Under the pieces are notes generated by a model. The model saw only the letters and a program-made list of their open reading frames with translations. It had not been told where the DNA came from and did no database searches. Positions 46,088 to 54,825 of a stretch of DNA of 64,000 nt are shown piece by piece. A program made the translations under genes and the position numbers. The DNA comes from Catalinimonas alkaloidigena (GTDB lineage: Bacteria > Bacteroidota > Bacteroidia > Cytophagales > Cyclobacteriaceae), in assembly GCF_029504655.1 (NCBI RefSeq), contig NZ_JAQFIL010000001.1, forward strand, positions 3,043,001 to 3,107,000, written 5' to 3'. Numbering within the stretch: position 1 is the first letter of the stretch; the number at the start of each line of letters is the position of its first letter.

Positions 46088-46095
46088 TATTTTTG
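46069..46095 (+). promoter_or_regulatory. Putative promoter of the bicupin gene
   Basis: TATTTTTG (46088-46095) fits TAnnTTTG; a TTGG lies at 46069-46072 with a short 15-bp spacer. It overlaps the first possible ATG (46082), which supports the later start at 46151. Confidence 0.4.
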
Positions 46096-46150
46096 GCATT
46101 CAGGATTTTTGCTTAGTTTAAACTTAAAATATTATATCGAAATCTATTTT

Positions 46151-47092
46151 ATGAAATTACTCTTGATTTTTTTCAGCTTGATGATTTCTTGTGTCATTTT
46201 ATTTTCTGCATTTGTTGCCAAACATGATGTTGAAAATGAAGCTAAGATTCAGATTGTAAACTTAAGTAAAGGGGATACCACTGGTTTCGCTGCTATGAGA
46301 ACTTCGTTTATGCAAAGAAATCCCGGTTATGACCTAGATTATTTTTATCAGAAAAAATCTATTCCTCCTAAAGATGCTTACCGACTTGTATTCATTCAAA
46401 CGGGTGAGGGCCAAGTAAGTATTACTGAAAACAGCTCAGACTTTTCTGTTGGTGACATTATTTATTTGGCGAAAGGAGAATCATTGCAAAGTGATACAAA
46501 ACTAGATGCTTTGGTTTTTGATGTCCCTGATCCGTTGCCTAAGGATGTGCCTCAGTTTATACGACCCGATTGGGATCCGAATATTACAGATGTGCCAGGT
46601 GGCTGTGCCACCGAAAGGAATGCTTACCGGAGAATTTTGCTTACCTGGAAAGATGAAGTTGGAGAGTACTTATATCATGCACTCAATGCACACAGGGTGA
46701 GAATTATGGACTCTTTTACCCACTATCATCCGGTTGATGGGGGCTTTGATGAGTTCTATTTGGTTCAGATGGTGCTTCCTGAAGCCCGCTTAATCACATC
46801 TACTCATGTAGACTTGATAGAACAACCTCAACAGGTTAAAAAATCTAAAGCTGGTGAATTATTAGAAACACACAAGCTTCATGTAGGCGACCTGGTATAC
46901 ATCCCCCGAGGGATCGCTCACCGTGGACTGGGGGGAGTGCTCACACAAGTGATTACGGTACCCGGATTTATTCCCGGTTCTGAAATAGGCATTGACCACC
47001 ATCTCAAAGCCATAAACGAACGTCTCAATTTAGAAGGAGAAAACGTGCTTCCCTTAAATAAGGATGCTTCACAACAGGTTGTAATAAAATAA
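46151..47092 (+). CDS. Secreted or membrane-anchored bicupin protein
   Basis: I start at ATG 46151 because it opens a good signal anchor (MKLLLIFFSLMISCVILFSAF). The ATG at 46082 adds a 23-residue leader and overlaps the putative promoter. The 313-aa product has two cupin barrels. The first (about 30-130) carries RLVFIQTGEGQVSI and FSVGDIIYLAKGE. The second (about 165-285) has the metal-site histidines SFTHYHPVDGGFDEFYLVQM and VGDLVYIPRGIAHRG. That is HxH...E...H, so a bound metal is likely in the second barrel only. Cupins include dioxygenases, isomerases and storage proteins; the reaction is unknown. Monocistronic. Confidence 0.75.
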   Translation: MKLLLIFFSLMISCVILFSAFVAKHDVENEAKIQIVNLSKGDTTGFAAMRTSFMQRNPGYDLDYFYQKKSIPPKDAYRLVFIQTGEGQVSITENSSDFSVGDIIYLAKGESLQSDTKLDALVFDVPDPLPKDVPQFIRPDWDPNITDVPGGCATERNAYRRILLTWKDEVGEYLYHALNAHRVRIMDSFTHYHPVDGGFDEFYLVQMVLPEARLITSTHVDLIEQPQQVKKSKAGELLETHKLHVGDLVYIPRGIAHRGLGGVLTQVITVPGFIPGSEIGIDHHLKAINERLNLEGENVLPLNKDASQQVVIK

Positions 47093-47247
47093 ACAGGTTA
47101 ATAAGTTCTCTTTACACTAAGAAGTATCAAATGTCGGTGTCCGCTTTACATAAATGACTTCCACTTATTTATTTTTTTACCTATTAATTCTATTGACCAC
47201 ACTTTTTGTTAATTGATCATTGCTGTTTAATAGTTTTTTATTGAGTA

Positions 47248-47278
47248 CTTGAAATGGAAAAGTAAAGAGCTAAATTTG
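47248..47278 (+). promoter_or_regulatory. Promoter of the E2 gene
   Basis: CTTG (47248-47251), a 19-bp spacer and TAAATTTG (47271-47278) fit the Bacteroidota consensus. The start codon follows 26 bp later, leaving a short leader. Confidence 0.65.
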
Positions 47279-47304
47279 AACCCAATAGCAATGAGGTAAA
47301 TACT

Positions 47305-48582
47305 ATGGCAACATTTGAAATGGTTATGCCCCGTATGGGCGAAAGTATCATGGAAGGAACAATCCTGAAATGGTTGAAAGCGGAAGGTGAGTTTATTGAG
47401 CAGGATGAATCTGTTCTGGAAGTAGCGACTGATAAAGTTGACACTGAAGTGCCAGCCACCCACAGTGGTGTTCTAAAAAAAATATTGATACAAGAGGGAG
47501 AGATTGCAAAAGTAGGTAAGGTAATAGCCATTATTGAAAATGAGGCTAATAACGGAAGCGATCTTAATTTTTCCGAAATAGAACCTAAAGAAGATCCTAC
47601 TAACGAAACTATAGTCGCAGAAAAACCTAAAGTAAAAGATGCCTCATCAGATGCTACTTCTTCTAAGCGAGGGGCTAACCAATTTTATTCTCCCCTTGTC
47701 AGGAATATTGCCAAAGAAGAAAATATTTCTGAGGATGAACTGCAAAAAATTGAAGGAAGTGGAAAAGATGGAAGAGTAACCAAGAAAGATATAATACAAT
47801 ATCTTGAATCAAGAAAGCAGAAATCCCCATCACCAACGCTCTCCAAAGCTGAAAGTGTTATTAAAGTAGGTCCGAATGATGAAATAATTGAAATGGACCG
47901 CATGCGAAAAATGATCGCTAACCGTATGCTGGAGTCCAAAGAAATTTCTGCACATGTATCATCATTTGTTGAAGCAGATGTGACCAACATTGTAACATGG
48001 AGAAACAAATACAAGAAAATTGTCAAAGAAAGGGAGGGTGAGCCTTTTACTTTCATGCCTATATTTATTGAAGCAATAGCTCAGGCTATTAAAGATTTTC
48101 CTCTGATCAATGTCTCTGTAGATGATCACAGAATCATCAAAAGAAAAGACATAAACATTGGAATGGCGGTGGCCTTAAAGAATGGAAATTTAATAGTTCC
48201 GGTAATTAAAAATGCTGATCAATTAAGCTTACTGGGTTTAACAAAAAAGGTAAACGAGCTTGCTAATAAGGCTAGAAATAACCAATTAACTGCTGATGAT
48301 TTGTCCGAAGGAACTTATACTATATCTAACATTGGTTCATTTGGCAATTTGATGGGCACCCCAATTATCATGCAGCCTCAGGTTGCTATTCTAGCGTTAG
48401 GCTCCATTGTAAAAAAACCAAGTGTAATTGAAACACCCGCTGGTGACGCAATTGGTATACGACATAAAATGTTTCTTTCACATTCCTATGACCACAGAGT
48501 AGTAGATGGGGCTTTGGGAGGGATGTTTGTAAAAAGAGTAGCTGATTTACTTGAAAGTTTTGATACGAATAGAGTGGTATAA
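47305..48582 (+). CDS. 2-oxoacid dehydrogenase E2 (dihydrolipoamide acyltransferase)
   Basis: The 425-aa protein has the three E2 modules. An N-terminal lipoyl domain (about 3-76) carries the lipoylated lysine in ATDKVDTEVP (K44). A peripheral-subunit-binding domain is at about 125-165 (YSPLVRNIAKEENISEDELQ). The catalytic domain is at about 195-422, with the active-site motif SHSYDHRVVDGALGG (HxxxDG). Linkers are acidic and lysine-rich. It transfers acyl groups from lipoamide to CoA in a pyruvate, 2-oxoglutarate or branched-chain complex. No E1 or E3 gene is adjacent, so the specific complex cannot be told; the single lipoyl domain and stand-alone locus favour the branched-chain type (inference). 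Confidence 0.93.
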   Translation: MATFEMVMPRMGESIMEGTILKWLKAEGEFIEQDESVLEVATDKVDTEVPATHSGVLKKILIQEGEIAKVGKVIAIIENEANNGSDLNFSEIEPKEDPTNETIVAEKPKVKDASSDATSSKRGANQFYSPLVRNIAKEENISEDELQKIEGSGKDGRVTKKDIIQYLESRKQKSPSPTLSKAESVIKVGPNDEIIEMDRMRKMIANRMLESKEISAHVSSFVEADVTNIVTWRNKYKKIVKEREGEPFTFMPIFIEAIAQAIKDFPLINVSVDDHRIIKRKDINIGMAVALKNGNLIVPVIKNADQLSLLGLTKKVNELANKARNNQLTADDLSEGTYTISNIGSFGNLMGTPIIMQPQVAILALGSIVKKPSVIETPAGDAIGIRHKMFLSHSYDHRVVDGALGGMFVKRVADLLESFDTNRVV

Positions 48583-48591
48583 AAAATAAGA

Positions 48592-48632
48592 AAGGCCTCA
48601 GCAATGATGCAGATGCAACTCGCCGAGGCCTT
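48592..48632. terminator. Hairpin between convergent E2 and YfiR-like genes
   Basis: AAGGCCTC (48592-48599) pairs with GAGGCCTT (48625-48632). A T-rich tract follows on the minus-strand side (TTTCTTATTTTTTA) but not on the plus side, so it mainly ends the YfiR-like transcript. Confidence 0.6.
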
Positions 48633-48660
48633 AGCTCAAACCACAAAGTAAAAAACTACA

Positions 48661-49170
48661 TCAATAAGTCTTTTTAGCTAAACCAGCAAGAGAGCTTGAA
48701 ACTTTCAGCCCTGCGCTTTCAGCTGATCCACTATTTAATTCAAATCCTATTTTAGAATCATCAGTGATGATAAAGTTAATATGAGAGCCATTGGCAGCCA
48801 TATTATCGTGTTCTGTTATAAGTAAAGTACCCTTATTATGTAACATCGCGGTCAACTCATTCTCTTCTACTTTTTCATACTTTGTGACAAACACCACATC
48901 GCTCTGTTCAACTTCTGTAAGGTTAGCACATTTTTTAACTACCAAATTACGGTTCTTTATGGTTTTCTTTTTTTCCATAATTCCTAGCATCTCACGGTAT
49001 GCTGTATTGTTTCCTACTACACTGATCACAAAGTCTTTACTGGCATTATCTGGTGGCCATTCTATGTATTTGCTGAAATTGTAAATAAAAATGGGGTGAT
49101 ACTTGTACTCCTGAGCGAAGCTGAGCGAAGCAAAGCTGAGTAAGAAGCAGATCAATAATAACTTTTTCAT
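48661..49170 (-). CDS. YfiR-like periplasmic protein
   Basis: The 169-aa protein has a classical signal peptide (KKLLLICFLLSFASLSFAQE). The mature part matches YfiR/DUF4154: the opening YKYHPIFIYNFSKYIEWPPDN, then FVISVVGNNTAYREMLGIM, then NGSHINFIITDDSKIGFELN and the closing GLKVSSSLAGLAKKTY. In Pseudomonas YfiR is a periplasmic brake on the diguanylate cyclase YfiN. In Bacteroidota the homologues usually stand apart from YfiN, as here, so the partner is unknown. A 10-bp tandem (CTGAGCGAAG twice, 49111-49130) sits inside the signal-peptide codons. Confidence 0.85.
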   Translation of the reverse strand: MKKLLLICFLLSFASLSFAQEYKYHPIFIYNFSKYIEWPPDNASKDFVISVVGNNTAYREMLGIMEKKKTIKNRNLVVKKCANLTEVEQSDVVFVTKYEKVEENELTAMLHNKGTLLITEHDNMAANGSHINFIITDDSKIGFELNSGSAESAGLKVSSSLAGLAKKTY

Positions 49171-49482
49171 GTAAATGGTTTTAATTTTTAATTAGCTTTT
49201 TCCCTGTAGTCTTTTACAAATATGAACTTACATATCAGAATAGTAAAACTAAATATACTAAAAATATTACTTTGATGATATTTTATGCTTCCCTGACGAA
49301 TCTCAGCCAATCTGGCATTAGAAAAATGCAATAATGACCATACATCAGTTAAATTTATCTTGAAAAAGTAATATTACTGTTAGAAAGAAACAATTCTTAC
49401 ATGAAACACTGTTTAATTGAAGTAAGTACCTGAATTTATTTGTCACGATCAGTGACAATTCTAGTTCTATTAGTTTACAGCC
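49171..49482. other. Intergenic stretch between divergent genes, nothing found
   Basis: About 310 AT-rich bases between the YfiR-like gene and the 93-aa membrane protein gene. It must contain two divergent promoters, but no exact TAnnTTTG box could be placed. Confidence 0.4.
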
Positions 49483-49764
49483 ATGCTCATAGATATTGCC
49501 ATTGTATTTATTGCTTTCCTTTTTTCTATTCCTGCTGTCACAGGATATTTTGCATATAGTCATGGCAAGCCTTTCTGGAAATGGTTTCTGATAGGATGCA
49601 TTTTACCAATTATCGCCAATTTCTTAATCGCATACATTTGTAGAAAAGAAGCACTCAAAGCCCAAAGAAGAAATACCGTAGAACTTAGCCGTTTTGAGGA
49701 TGAATGGATGGATAATTATGTTACAAAAATCATCCATAATAAATCATCTGAAAAAAAATTTTAG
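49483..49764 (+). CDS. Small two-helix membrane protein, unknown function
   Basis: The 93-aa product has two hydrophobic helices (about residues 4-24 and 34-52) separated by SHGKPFWKW. A basic charged tail follows (CRKEALKAQRRNTVELSRFEDEWMDNY). This hairpin with a cytoplasmic tail is common in Bacteroidota unnamed proteins. No family recognised. The gene ends at the point where a longer reading of the next gene would start; with the preferred downstream start the gap is 74 bp, so the two may be cotranscribed. Confidence 0.6.
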   Translation: MLIDIAIVFIAFLFSIPAVTGYFAYSHGKPFWKWFLIGCILPIIANFLIAYICRKEALKAQRRNTVELSRFEDEWMDNYVTKIIHNKSSEKKF

Positions 49765-49838
49765 TGATAATCGTTGATATTAAAAATTTCAACTTCCTAT
49801 TATTTATTATATTGGAATTTCTTCAATTCAGATATAAG

Positions 49839-51722
49839 ATGATTAATAGAATAACGAAAAGTCTACTCATACTTTCAACCGCTTCAGTTTTTATCATTTC
49901 CTGCTCAGACAATCATGAGCTGCAACAGACGGTCAAAAATACATTACCTTTTACAACTGTTACTTTTAGTTCATTAGAACCATTTGATAAAACAGAAGCA
50001 AAAAATTGGCATACTGTAGGTGGAGTGTATGTCAACCGCCATAAGGAAGGTCATTTGGAAACTAAGGATGGTTCAGGAATTTTGGCTAATCTTCCTGATG
50101 AAAACAACAAAGCTGAGCTTGTTACTTCCTTTGATCATCAAGATATTGAATTGGAAGTGGATTTTATGTTACCCAAAGGATCTAATTCAGGCATTTATTT
50201 GCAAGGAAGGTATGAATTACAACTGCTAGACAGTTGGGGTAAAGATTCATTAACATACGGTGATTGTGGAGGTATTTATCAAAGATGGAACAAGCAATCA
50301 GATAGTGGATATGAAGGTACTGCCCCTCGGGTTAATGCATGCAAAGCACCTGGACTTTGGCAACATCTTAAAATCGTATTTCAGGCACCCAGATTTGACG
50401 ACAAGGGCGGCAAAATCTCCAACGCTCGTTTCAAAAAAGTGATACTTAATGATGCGATTATCCATGAAAATGTCGAAGTAAGTGGACCGACCAGAGGTTC
50501 TTTTTTTGAAGATGAAGCCGCAAAGGGTCCTATTATTATTCAGGGTGATCATGGACCAATTGCTTTTCGTAATTTACGCTATAAATTATATGAGCAGGAT
50601 AGAATTCAATTGGCAGATATGCGTTATAAATTTTATCAAGGCGAATTTGATGATTTTGACACACTTTCAACCCTTACCCCTACTAAAGAAGAACCTACGG
50701 ATTCTTTAACGTTCAAAGCCGCAGGCGACTTTGATATATACGCTATTCAATTTGATGGGTTGATTTCCGCACCTAAGCAGGGAAACTACCTCTTTGACAT
50801 CAGAGGTTACGGTCCGGTAAGGTTGATGATAGATGATCAACTTGTTGCAGAAAACAGGCTGTCTCAGGATTTGAACGACCCTGGATTTGGTGAAATTATC
50901 CTTACTGAAGGAAACCACAATTTTCAGCTTACATTTTTAAAAAATGAAAGACCGTGGAGACGAGGACTGAGTGTGGCTTATGAAGGTCCTGAAATACCAA
51001 AAACATTTTTACAAGCCCGTTCTTCCGTTCCAAAACGACCAACTCCTGATCCAATAATCGTTAGTGCTGAACAGCAAGTTGCCCTACAGAGAGGTTTTTT
51101 AATGCATAAAAATATAAAAAGGACCCATGCTATTACAGTAGGCACACCAGACCATATTAATTATGCCTTAGAAATAAGTAATGGAGCCCTTCTTGAAGGA
51201 TGGCGAGGTGAATTCATTGATGCTACTGATATGTGGCACGAAAGAGGTGAAGCCCAGTTAATTCAACCTTTGGGAAGTGCACAGGAGTTTTCTGCTAAGC
51301 CATGTTTTGCTACCTTAACTTCATCCTCCTCTGATTGGCCTGATTCATTAGAAGCTGATAATAGCCCTTTCGTTTATAAAGGATATGAACTTTCCTCGCT
51401 AGGCATTCCAACTTATCAGTATAAGTATGACGGAATATTAATTAAAGACAGGATTTCACCTGATACCAATATCCACGGTTTGACAAGAGAAGTAAATATA
51501 TCACCTTCCACCAGTACGATTTATTGTCTTTTAGCTGAAGGTAAAAATATTGAGAAGCTAGATGATGGTAGTTATGCTGTTGATGATAAAACCTACTATT
51601 TGAATGTAGTAGAAAATGAAACAGAACCTATTTTAAGAGAAGCGGGAAGTAACCAACAACTAATCATAGCTCTTGGCAATTCTAATAGTGAGAGTACACT
51701 CAAATACAGTTTAATCTGGTAA
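49839..51722 (+). CDS. DUF1080 domain plus PA14 domain lipoprotein
   Basis: I choose ATG 49839, which opens a lipoprotein signal (LLILSTASVFIISC, cysteine about residue 22); the upstream start at 49764 would add a hydrophobic leader without a clear purpose. Residues about 35-240 are a DUF1080 (3-keto-disaccharide hydrolase fold) domain: VTFSSLEPFDKTEAKNWHTV, DIELEVDFMLPKGSNSGIYLQGRYELQ and GPIIIQGDHGPIAFRNLRYKLY. Residues about 285-395 form a PA14-type carbohydrate-binding domain. A third domain (about 410-625) of unknown type carries GALLEGWRGEFIDATDMWHERGEAQLIQPLG. It is followed 10 bp later by the dehydrogenase-like gene. Confidence 0.85.
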   Translation: MINRITKSLLILSTASVFIISCSDNHELQQTVKNTLPFTTVTFSSLEPFDKTEAKNWHTVGGVYVNRHKEGHLETKDGSGILANLPDENNKAELVTSFDHQDIELEVDFMLPKGSNSGIYLQGRYELQLLDSWGKDSLTYGDCGGIYQRWNKQSDSGYEGTAPRVNACKAPGLWQHLKIVFQAPRFDDKGGKISNARFKKVILNDAIIHENVEVSGPTRGSFFEDEAAKGPIIIQGDHGPIAFRNLRYKLYEQDRIQLADMRYKFYQGEFDDFDTLSTLTPTKEEPTDSLTFKAAGDFDIYAIQFDGLISAPKQGNYLFDIRGYGPVRLMIDDQLVAENRLSQDLNDPGFGEIILTEGNHNFQLTFLKNERPWRRGLSVAYEGPEIPKTFLQARSSVPKRPTPDPIIVSAEQQVALQRGFLMHKNIKRTHAITVGTPDHINYALEISNGALLEGWRGEFIDATDMWHERGEAQLIQPLGSAQEFSAKPCFATLTSSSSDWPDSLEADNSPFVYKGYELSSLGIPTYQYKYDGILIKDRISPDTNIHGLTREVNISPSTSTIYCLLAEGKNIEKLDDGSYAVDDKTYYLNVVENETEPILREAGSNQQLIIALGNSNSESTLKYSLIW

Positions 51723-51732
51723 ACTATCAATC

Positions 51733-53727
51733 ATGAAACGTAAAATAACATATACTCTAATCAGCTTACTCTTTCTAACCTGTACCTTAGTCTGTGCTCA
51801 AGAAGATATTGGTGATAAAGAAAGTGAATATTATAAAATTACAACGATTCCAATTCCCGAGGATATTGTATTAGAAGTAGGCGGACTGGCTTTTTTACCA
51901 GATAACCGGCTGGCGGCTGCCACCCGAAGAGGGGAAATCTGGTTGATAGATGACCCATATATGAAAAGTAAGCAGCAGCCAAAATTCACAAGATTTGCAT
52001 CAGGTTTACATGAGCCTCTTGGACTTGCATATCATAATGGAGCATTCTACACCACACAAAGAGCTGAACTAACCAAAATTATAGATAGCAATAATGATGA
52101 CACAGGAGATAAATTTGAAACTATTTTCTCCTGGCCCTTATCCGGAAATTATCACGAATATTCTTACGGCCCATTATTTTTGCCCAATGGCGATATGTTG
52201 ATTACTCTGAATCTGGCATGGGTTGGATATGGTGCCAGCTTAGTAAAATGGAGAGGTTGGATGCTAAAAGTAACTGAAGAAGGTGAAATGACACCCATCG
52301 CAACAGGATTACGATCTCCGGCTGGCTTTGGATTTGACAAAGAGGGGGAAGTTTTTTATGCTGAAAATCAGGGCGACTGGATTGGTTCAGGAAGGATTAC
52401 ACATTTAGAAAAAGGTGATTTTGCAGGAAACCCCGCTGGCTTGCGTTGGAGTGGCGAACCATTATCTCCTCTTGACCTGAAACCAAATGTAATACCAGAT
52501 TCTGTTGGTCTGATGCATGAATTTGCTGAAAGTGTGTCAAGTTTAAAAGTACCTACCGTATGGTTCCCTCACACTATTATGGGGATCTCAACGTCTGCGA
52601 TACTTACTGATACAACCGGAGGCAAGTTCGGTCCTTTTGAAGGTCAAATGCTTGTTGGAGATCAGGGACATAGCAAGATCATGAGGGTAGCCCTGGAAAA
52701 AGTGAATGGTGAGTACCAGGGTGCTTGTTTTCCTTTTAAAGAAGGTTTCTCTTCAGGGATACTACGTTTTGCATGGGGTACAGATGGCTCATTGTTTGTT
52801 GGCATGACCAGCAGAGGCTGGGCTTCTACCGGTGAAGAAAATTATGGATTACAGAAACTCTCCTGGACAGGTAAAACTCCTTTTGAAATTAAAACTATGA
52901 AAGCGATGAGTAATGGGTTTGAGCTGGAATTTACAGAGCCCGTTCAAAAATCTACTGCTGAGAATCCCGACACTTACGCCATGACCAGTTTTAACTATAG
53001 TTATCACAGAAGTTATGGCAGCCCTATCATTCAACAACAGAACTGTTCTATCGTAGGCGCCAGCCTCTCTGAAGACGGAAGAAAAGTAAAACTATATGTA
53101 GAAGGCTTAAGAGAAGGTTATATACATGAGCTCAAAGCGAACGGCATACTTTCCCACCAAGGAAAGTCATTATTACATCCTGCGGCTTACTATACTTTAA
53201 ACAATATCCCTGAAGGTGAAAACACTGCCCCGATGATTGCTCAGGCATCTTCATCCACTGAAAGTCAGGATACAGAAACAAGTTGTGGCTGGGATGCTTC
53301 AAAAAGAATGATTGAAATGCCACCTGAGTGGAAAGACGGCCCGGACATTGTAATTAACATAGGTACCGAGCCAGGCCTGAAATATAGTGTGACTAATTTT
53401 GAAGTACCAGCCGGAGCTAGGGTTCAACTCACTTTTAATAACAATGATGATATGCTTCATAACCTTGTCATCACCAAGCCAAATACAATTGAACAGGTAA
53501 GTGATGCATCTATGCAAATGGGCTTAGAAGGTCCTCAGCGAGGATATATACCTAAATCAGATAACATATTGTACCATACCTGCATCCTACAACCTGAAAC
53601 TAGCGAAAGTATTTATTTCGTAGCTCCGGAAGTAGATGAGTATAAATACGTTTGTACCTTCCCAGGGCATTCCAAAGTGATGCGAGGAGTGATGAAAGTG
53701 GTGCCCTCAAATACTGCTTCCCGCTAG
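51733..53727 (+). CDS. Beta-propeller dehydrogenase-like protein with azurin-type cupredoxin domain
   Basis: The 664-aa secreted protein has a signal peptide (residues about 4-22). A glucose/sorbosone-dehydrogenase-like beta-propeller covers about 40-385 (GGLAFLPDNRLAAATRRGEIWL, ATGLRSPAGFGFDKEGEVFYAENQGDW). An immunoglobulin-like linker (about 390-500) and a C-terminal cupredoxin domain (about 545-658) follow. Copper ligands are visible: His in MLHNLVIT, then Cys641, His646 and Met650, with the C-x4-H-x3-M spacing of azurin and auracyanin. The layout implies a propeller oxidase feeding electrons to a fused copper centre, inferred and with PQQ use unproven. Likely partner: the preceding DUF1080-PA14 protein. 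Confidence 0.85.
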   Translation: MKRKITYTLISLLFLTCTLVCAQEDIGDKESEYYKITTIPIPEDIVLEVGGLAFLPDNRLAAATRRGEIWLIDDPYMKSKQQPKFTRFASGLHEPLGLAYHNGAFYTTQRAELTKIIDSNNDDTGDKFETIFSWPLSGNYHEYSYGPLFLPNGDMLITLNLAWVGYGASLVKWRGWMLKVTEEGEMTPIATGLRSPAGFGFDKEGEVFYAENQGDWIGSGRITHLEKGDFAGNPAGLRWSGEPLSPLDLKPNVIPDSVGLMHEFAESVSSLKVPTVWFPHTIMGISTSAILTDTTGGKFGPFEGQMLVGDQGHSKIMRVALEKVNGEYQGACFPFKEGFSSGILRFAWGTDGSLFVGMTSRGWASTGEENYGLQKLSWTGKTPFEIKTMKAMSNGFELEFTEPVQKSTAENPDTYAMTSFNYSYHRSYGSPIIQQQNCSIVGASLSEDGRKVKLYVEGLREGYIHELKANGILSHQGKSLLHPAAYYTLNNIPEGENTAPMIAQASSSTESQDTETSCGWDASKRMIEMPPEWKDGPDIVINIGTEPGLKYSVTNFEVPAGARVQLTFNNNDDMLHNLVITKPNTIEQVSDASMQMGLEGPQRGYIPKSDNILYHTCILQPETSESIYFVAPEVDEYKYVCTFPGHSKVMRGVMKVVPSNTASR

Positions 53728-53735
53728 CATGATAT

Positions 53736-53763
53736 AAGCCCTTTCATATGCGAAAGGGCTTTT
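53736..53763 (+). terminator. Rho-independent terminator of the DUF1080-PA14 / dehydrogenase operon
   Basis: AAGCCCTTTC (53736-53745) pairs with GAAAGGGCTT (53752-53761) around a 6-nt loop, followed by T's to 53763. Confidence 0.85.
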
Positions 53764-53772
53764 AAATTTATC

Positions 53773-54798
53773 TCAATTTCCTATTTTTCTGTTGGCACCC
53801 TGCCTCTCCAGCATCCAGCCAGGATACTCAGCCGGTAATTGACTTATCTCATCCAGTTTATTTAATTCAACTTCAGTAAAATCAATATCTACTGCCTTGA
53901 GGTTATCGTCAAGCTGATCTCTATTTTTTGCACCGATGATCACTGAAGTAACCACATCCTGTTTTAACAACCAGGCTAAAGCTAATCTCGCAATGGAGCA
54001 ATTTCGCTCTGTTGCCATTGGATTAAGGGCGTCAACAACAGAAAATGCTCTTTCTTTATTTACCGGAGGAAAATCAAAGTCTACTCTGCGAGAACCATCG
54101 GGGCCAGACTTATCTTTACGATACTTGCCACTGAGTAGTCCACCTGCCAGAGGACTCCAAACCATTAGGCCCACTTTTTGATCTTTAAGTAAAGGCACGA
54201 GCTCTCTCTCTAAATCTCTACCTGCAATGGTATAATAGGCTTGTAAAGACTCAAATCTGGCTAATCCCGTATGCTGAGAATATGCCAAAGCTTTCATGAT
54301 TTGCCAGGAAGATAAATTACTGCATCCTATATATCTTACTTTTCCACTTTTCACCAGATCATCCAGCGTCCTCACCGTTTCTTCTAGGGGGGTAAGTGGG
54401 TCAAATCCATGAATTTGATAAAGATCAATATAATCAGTCTGCAGACGTCTTAAAGATTCTTCTACTTGATGCATGATATGAGAACGGCTTAGACCTACCT
54501 GATTGGGTCCTTTACCCATCCTTCCCCTTACTTTAGTTGCCAATACTATTTCATCTCTATTAATACCTAAGTCTCTGAGTGCTTTGCCCGTTATCTCTTC
54601 AGAAAGCCCTTCAGAGTACACATTGGCAGTATCAATAAAGTTAATACCAGCAGCAATTGACTGGGAAATAATATCATTTGCAACATCCTGCCCAGACTTT
54701 CCTATCGCTTCCCAAAACCCTTTCCCACCAAATGTCATCGTACCTAAACAAAGTTCAGAAACCTGCAAGCCAGTATTTCCCAAAAGATTATACTTCAT
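53773..54798 (-). CDS. Aldo/keto reductase
   Basis: The 341-aa protein is a (beta/alpha)8 aldo/keto reductase: MKYNLLGNTGLQVSELCLGTMTFG opening, catalytic tetrad visible as Asp and Tyr in FIDTANVYSEG, Lys in VLATKVRG and His in LYQIHGFDPLT. The NADPH-contact region is GLMVWSPLAGGLLSGKYR and VIIGAKNRDQLDDNLKA. Closest in style to the YdbC/YajO-type subfamily that reduces aldehydes and ketones. Monocistronic, starting about 30 bp from the universal-stress gene, with which it may share a transcript. Confidence 0.93.
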   Translation of the reverse strand: MKYNLLGNTGLQVSELCLGTMTFGGKGFWEAIGKSGQDVANDIISQSIAAGINFIDTANVYSEGLSEEITGKALRDLGINRDEIVLATKVRGRMGKGPNQVGLSRSHIMHQVEESLRRLQTDYIDLYQIHGFDPLTPLEETVRTLDDLVKSGKVRYIGCSNLSSWQIMKALAYSQHTGLARFESLQAYYTIAGRDLERELVPLLKDQKVGLMVWSPLAGGLLSGKYRKDKSGPDGSRRVDFDFPPVNKERAFSVVDALNPMATERNCSIARLALAWLLKQDVVTSVIIGAKNRDQLDDNLKAVDIDFTEVELNKLDEISQLPAEYPGWMLERQGANRKIGN

Positions 54799-54825
54799 GG
54801 CTTAAAATTTTTGTGATTGAAACAA

